Assembly: GCA_004519485.1 (NCBI GenBank) | Contig: CP038106.1 | Span: 1,127,501 to 1,191,500, forward strand | Length of the DNA stretch: 64,000 nt | Source of the DNA: Nannochloropsis oceanica | Taxonomy: Eukaryota; Sar; Eustigmatophyceae; Eustigmatales; Monodopsidaceae | Direction: 5' to 3' | In this document: piece by piece, positions 63,406 to 64,000 of the stretch | Position numbering within the stretch: position 1 is the first letter of the stretch | How the letters are laid out: every line of letters starts with the position of its first letter | The notes under the pieces: model-generated | What the model saw: only the letters and a program-made list of their open reading frames with translations | What the model was told of the DNA's origin: nothing | Database searches by the model: none | Position numbers and translations under genes: made by a program

Positions 63406-64000
63406 CTACTTCCCGCCATTATCAAACGCCTTTAACACATCGATTCCTCTCCTCAGGTCCGCCTTCAAGTCCTCCACCTCCTCCAACCCTACATGAAACC
63501 TTGCCGTTGGCCCCACCAGCGAAGGAAACGCCGGTTCAATCGACCGAGTGATCGTATTGGTCGTCGGCAACACCAAGCTCTCAAAGCCACCCCAACTCGC
63601 CCCGATTGCAAACAGCTGGTAGGAATCCAACATGGCATGCATGGCCTCTTCACTGTACATGGGGTGGAAGACGACGGAAAACAAGGAGCAGCACCCCGTG
63701 TAGTCTCTGAGGTAGAAGTCATGGCCGGGACAGGAGGGGAACGCGGGGTGGAGGACAGTAACGACGTCTTGAGGGAAGGCCTCCGACAGGTACCTTTGTG
63801 TTGGTTTGGGAAAATGTGCAGATTTTGGAAATAGAGTGTCGGTTAGTGTGTGTCTTTGACTGTCTCCTCACCTTCCGATCGCTTCCCACTTGTCATCCCT
63901 CCCTCCTCCACTTCTCCCTCCCTACCCACCGGGCCACCTCCAATCCTGCTTCCATCTGGTACTTCAGCCTGACTCCTAGTGTTCGCGCACCACGAATGGC
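63406..64000 (-). CDS. Cystathionine beta-lyase (PLP enzyme), 5' part outside window
   Basis: Two exons are visible: the last one, 63793-63406, and the end of the preceding one, from the window edge to 63930, joined over a 136-nt GT-AG intron to give EVARYLSEAFPQDVVTVLHP. The C-terminal domain of MetC-type Cys/Met metabolism enzymes is clear: PSCPGHDFYLRDYTGCCSLF (usual 'PGH......SGLFS'), LFAIGASWGGFESLVLP, and RFHVGLEEVEDLKADLRRGI. The family cleaves cystathionine to homocysteine, pyruvate and ammonia, with PLP on a Lys that would lie outside this window. SWGGFES favours bacterial-type cystathionine beta-lyase over gamma-synthase. Only about 150 residues are seen. Confidence 0.88.

Noticed and set aside
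1-64000. Transposons, LTR elements, viral remnants, CRISPR arrays
   Set aside because: No reverse transcriptase, transposase, integrase or capsid-like frame, no long terminal repeats and no regularly spaced repeat-spacer array was seen; repeats found are micro- or minisatellites.
1-64000. tRNA, rRNA or snRNA genes in the spacers
   Set aside because: Reading by eye for cloverleaf B-box sequences and paired arms gave nothing convincing; a covariance-model scan would settle it.

Overview
This is a gene-dense stretch of a eukaryotic nuclear genome, with 27 well supported protein genes and one weak candidate. The best guess is a heterokont (stramenopile) alga, most likely an eustigmatophyte such as Nannochloropsis/Microchloropsis. 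The reasons are: (1) several N-termini have a signal peptide followed by an A-F type junction (the ASAFAP-like motif of secondary red plastids), namely GST-like, SDR, RAP-domain, TruA and a PSII extrinsic-like protein; (2) one product resembles Psb31, a PSII extrinsic protein known from diatoms; (3) introns are few and short, almost all 63-480 nt with GT-AG ends; (4) spacers are only about 0.25-0.9 kb. The species call is inference; no organelle or rRNA marker is present.

Layout. 1-13.3 kb: plastid GST-like protein (-, runs off the left edge), cyclin H (+), trimethylguanosine synthase TGS1 (+), phosphomannose isomerase (-), actin-interacting protein 1 (-), proteasome ATPase RPT5 (+). 13.6-24.1 kb: mitochondrial class I fumarase (-), a 1760-residue PHD/chromodomain/SNF2 CHD remodeler (-), membralin (+). 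24.5-33.5 kb: a tiny two-exon LYRM9-like gene (-), a Qb-SNARE with a very long Pro-Glu repeat tail behind its membrane anchor (+), D-glutamate cyclase (-), kinesin-5 (+). 34-47.5 kb: PX/VPS9 Rab5-type exchange factor (-), HSBP1-like (+), Psb31-like (-), a coiled-coil protein (+), TruA (-), SDR (+), ESS2/DGCR14 (-), a LEA2-like protein (+), ribosomal protein eL43 (-) with an ATG-only first exon. 48-64 kb: a doubtful small gene, a plastid RAP-domain protein, strawberry-notch helicase (+), a WRN-type RecQ helicase (-), a DUF952 protein (-), and cystathionine beta-lyase (-, runs off the right edge).

The genes do not form a single pathway. They are a mixed housekeeping set (transcription and chromatin, splicing and RNA capping, proteasome, ER quality control, vesicle fusion, mitosis, plastid). 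The most striking order is between about 15.8 and 48.7 kb, where 16 successive gene calls (the last one weak) alternate strand without exception, so that every spacer is either a shared divergent promoter or a shared 3' end. Sense strands are strongly purine-rich. Low-complexity expansions (Ser, Gly, Glu, Gln, Ala, Pro-Glu) are frequent. I saw no transposon, viral remnant, tRNA, rRNA or CRISPR. Exon boundaries below were worked out by hand from GT-AG sites, reading-frame continuity and family alignment from memory.
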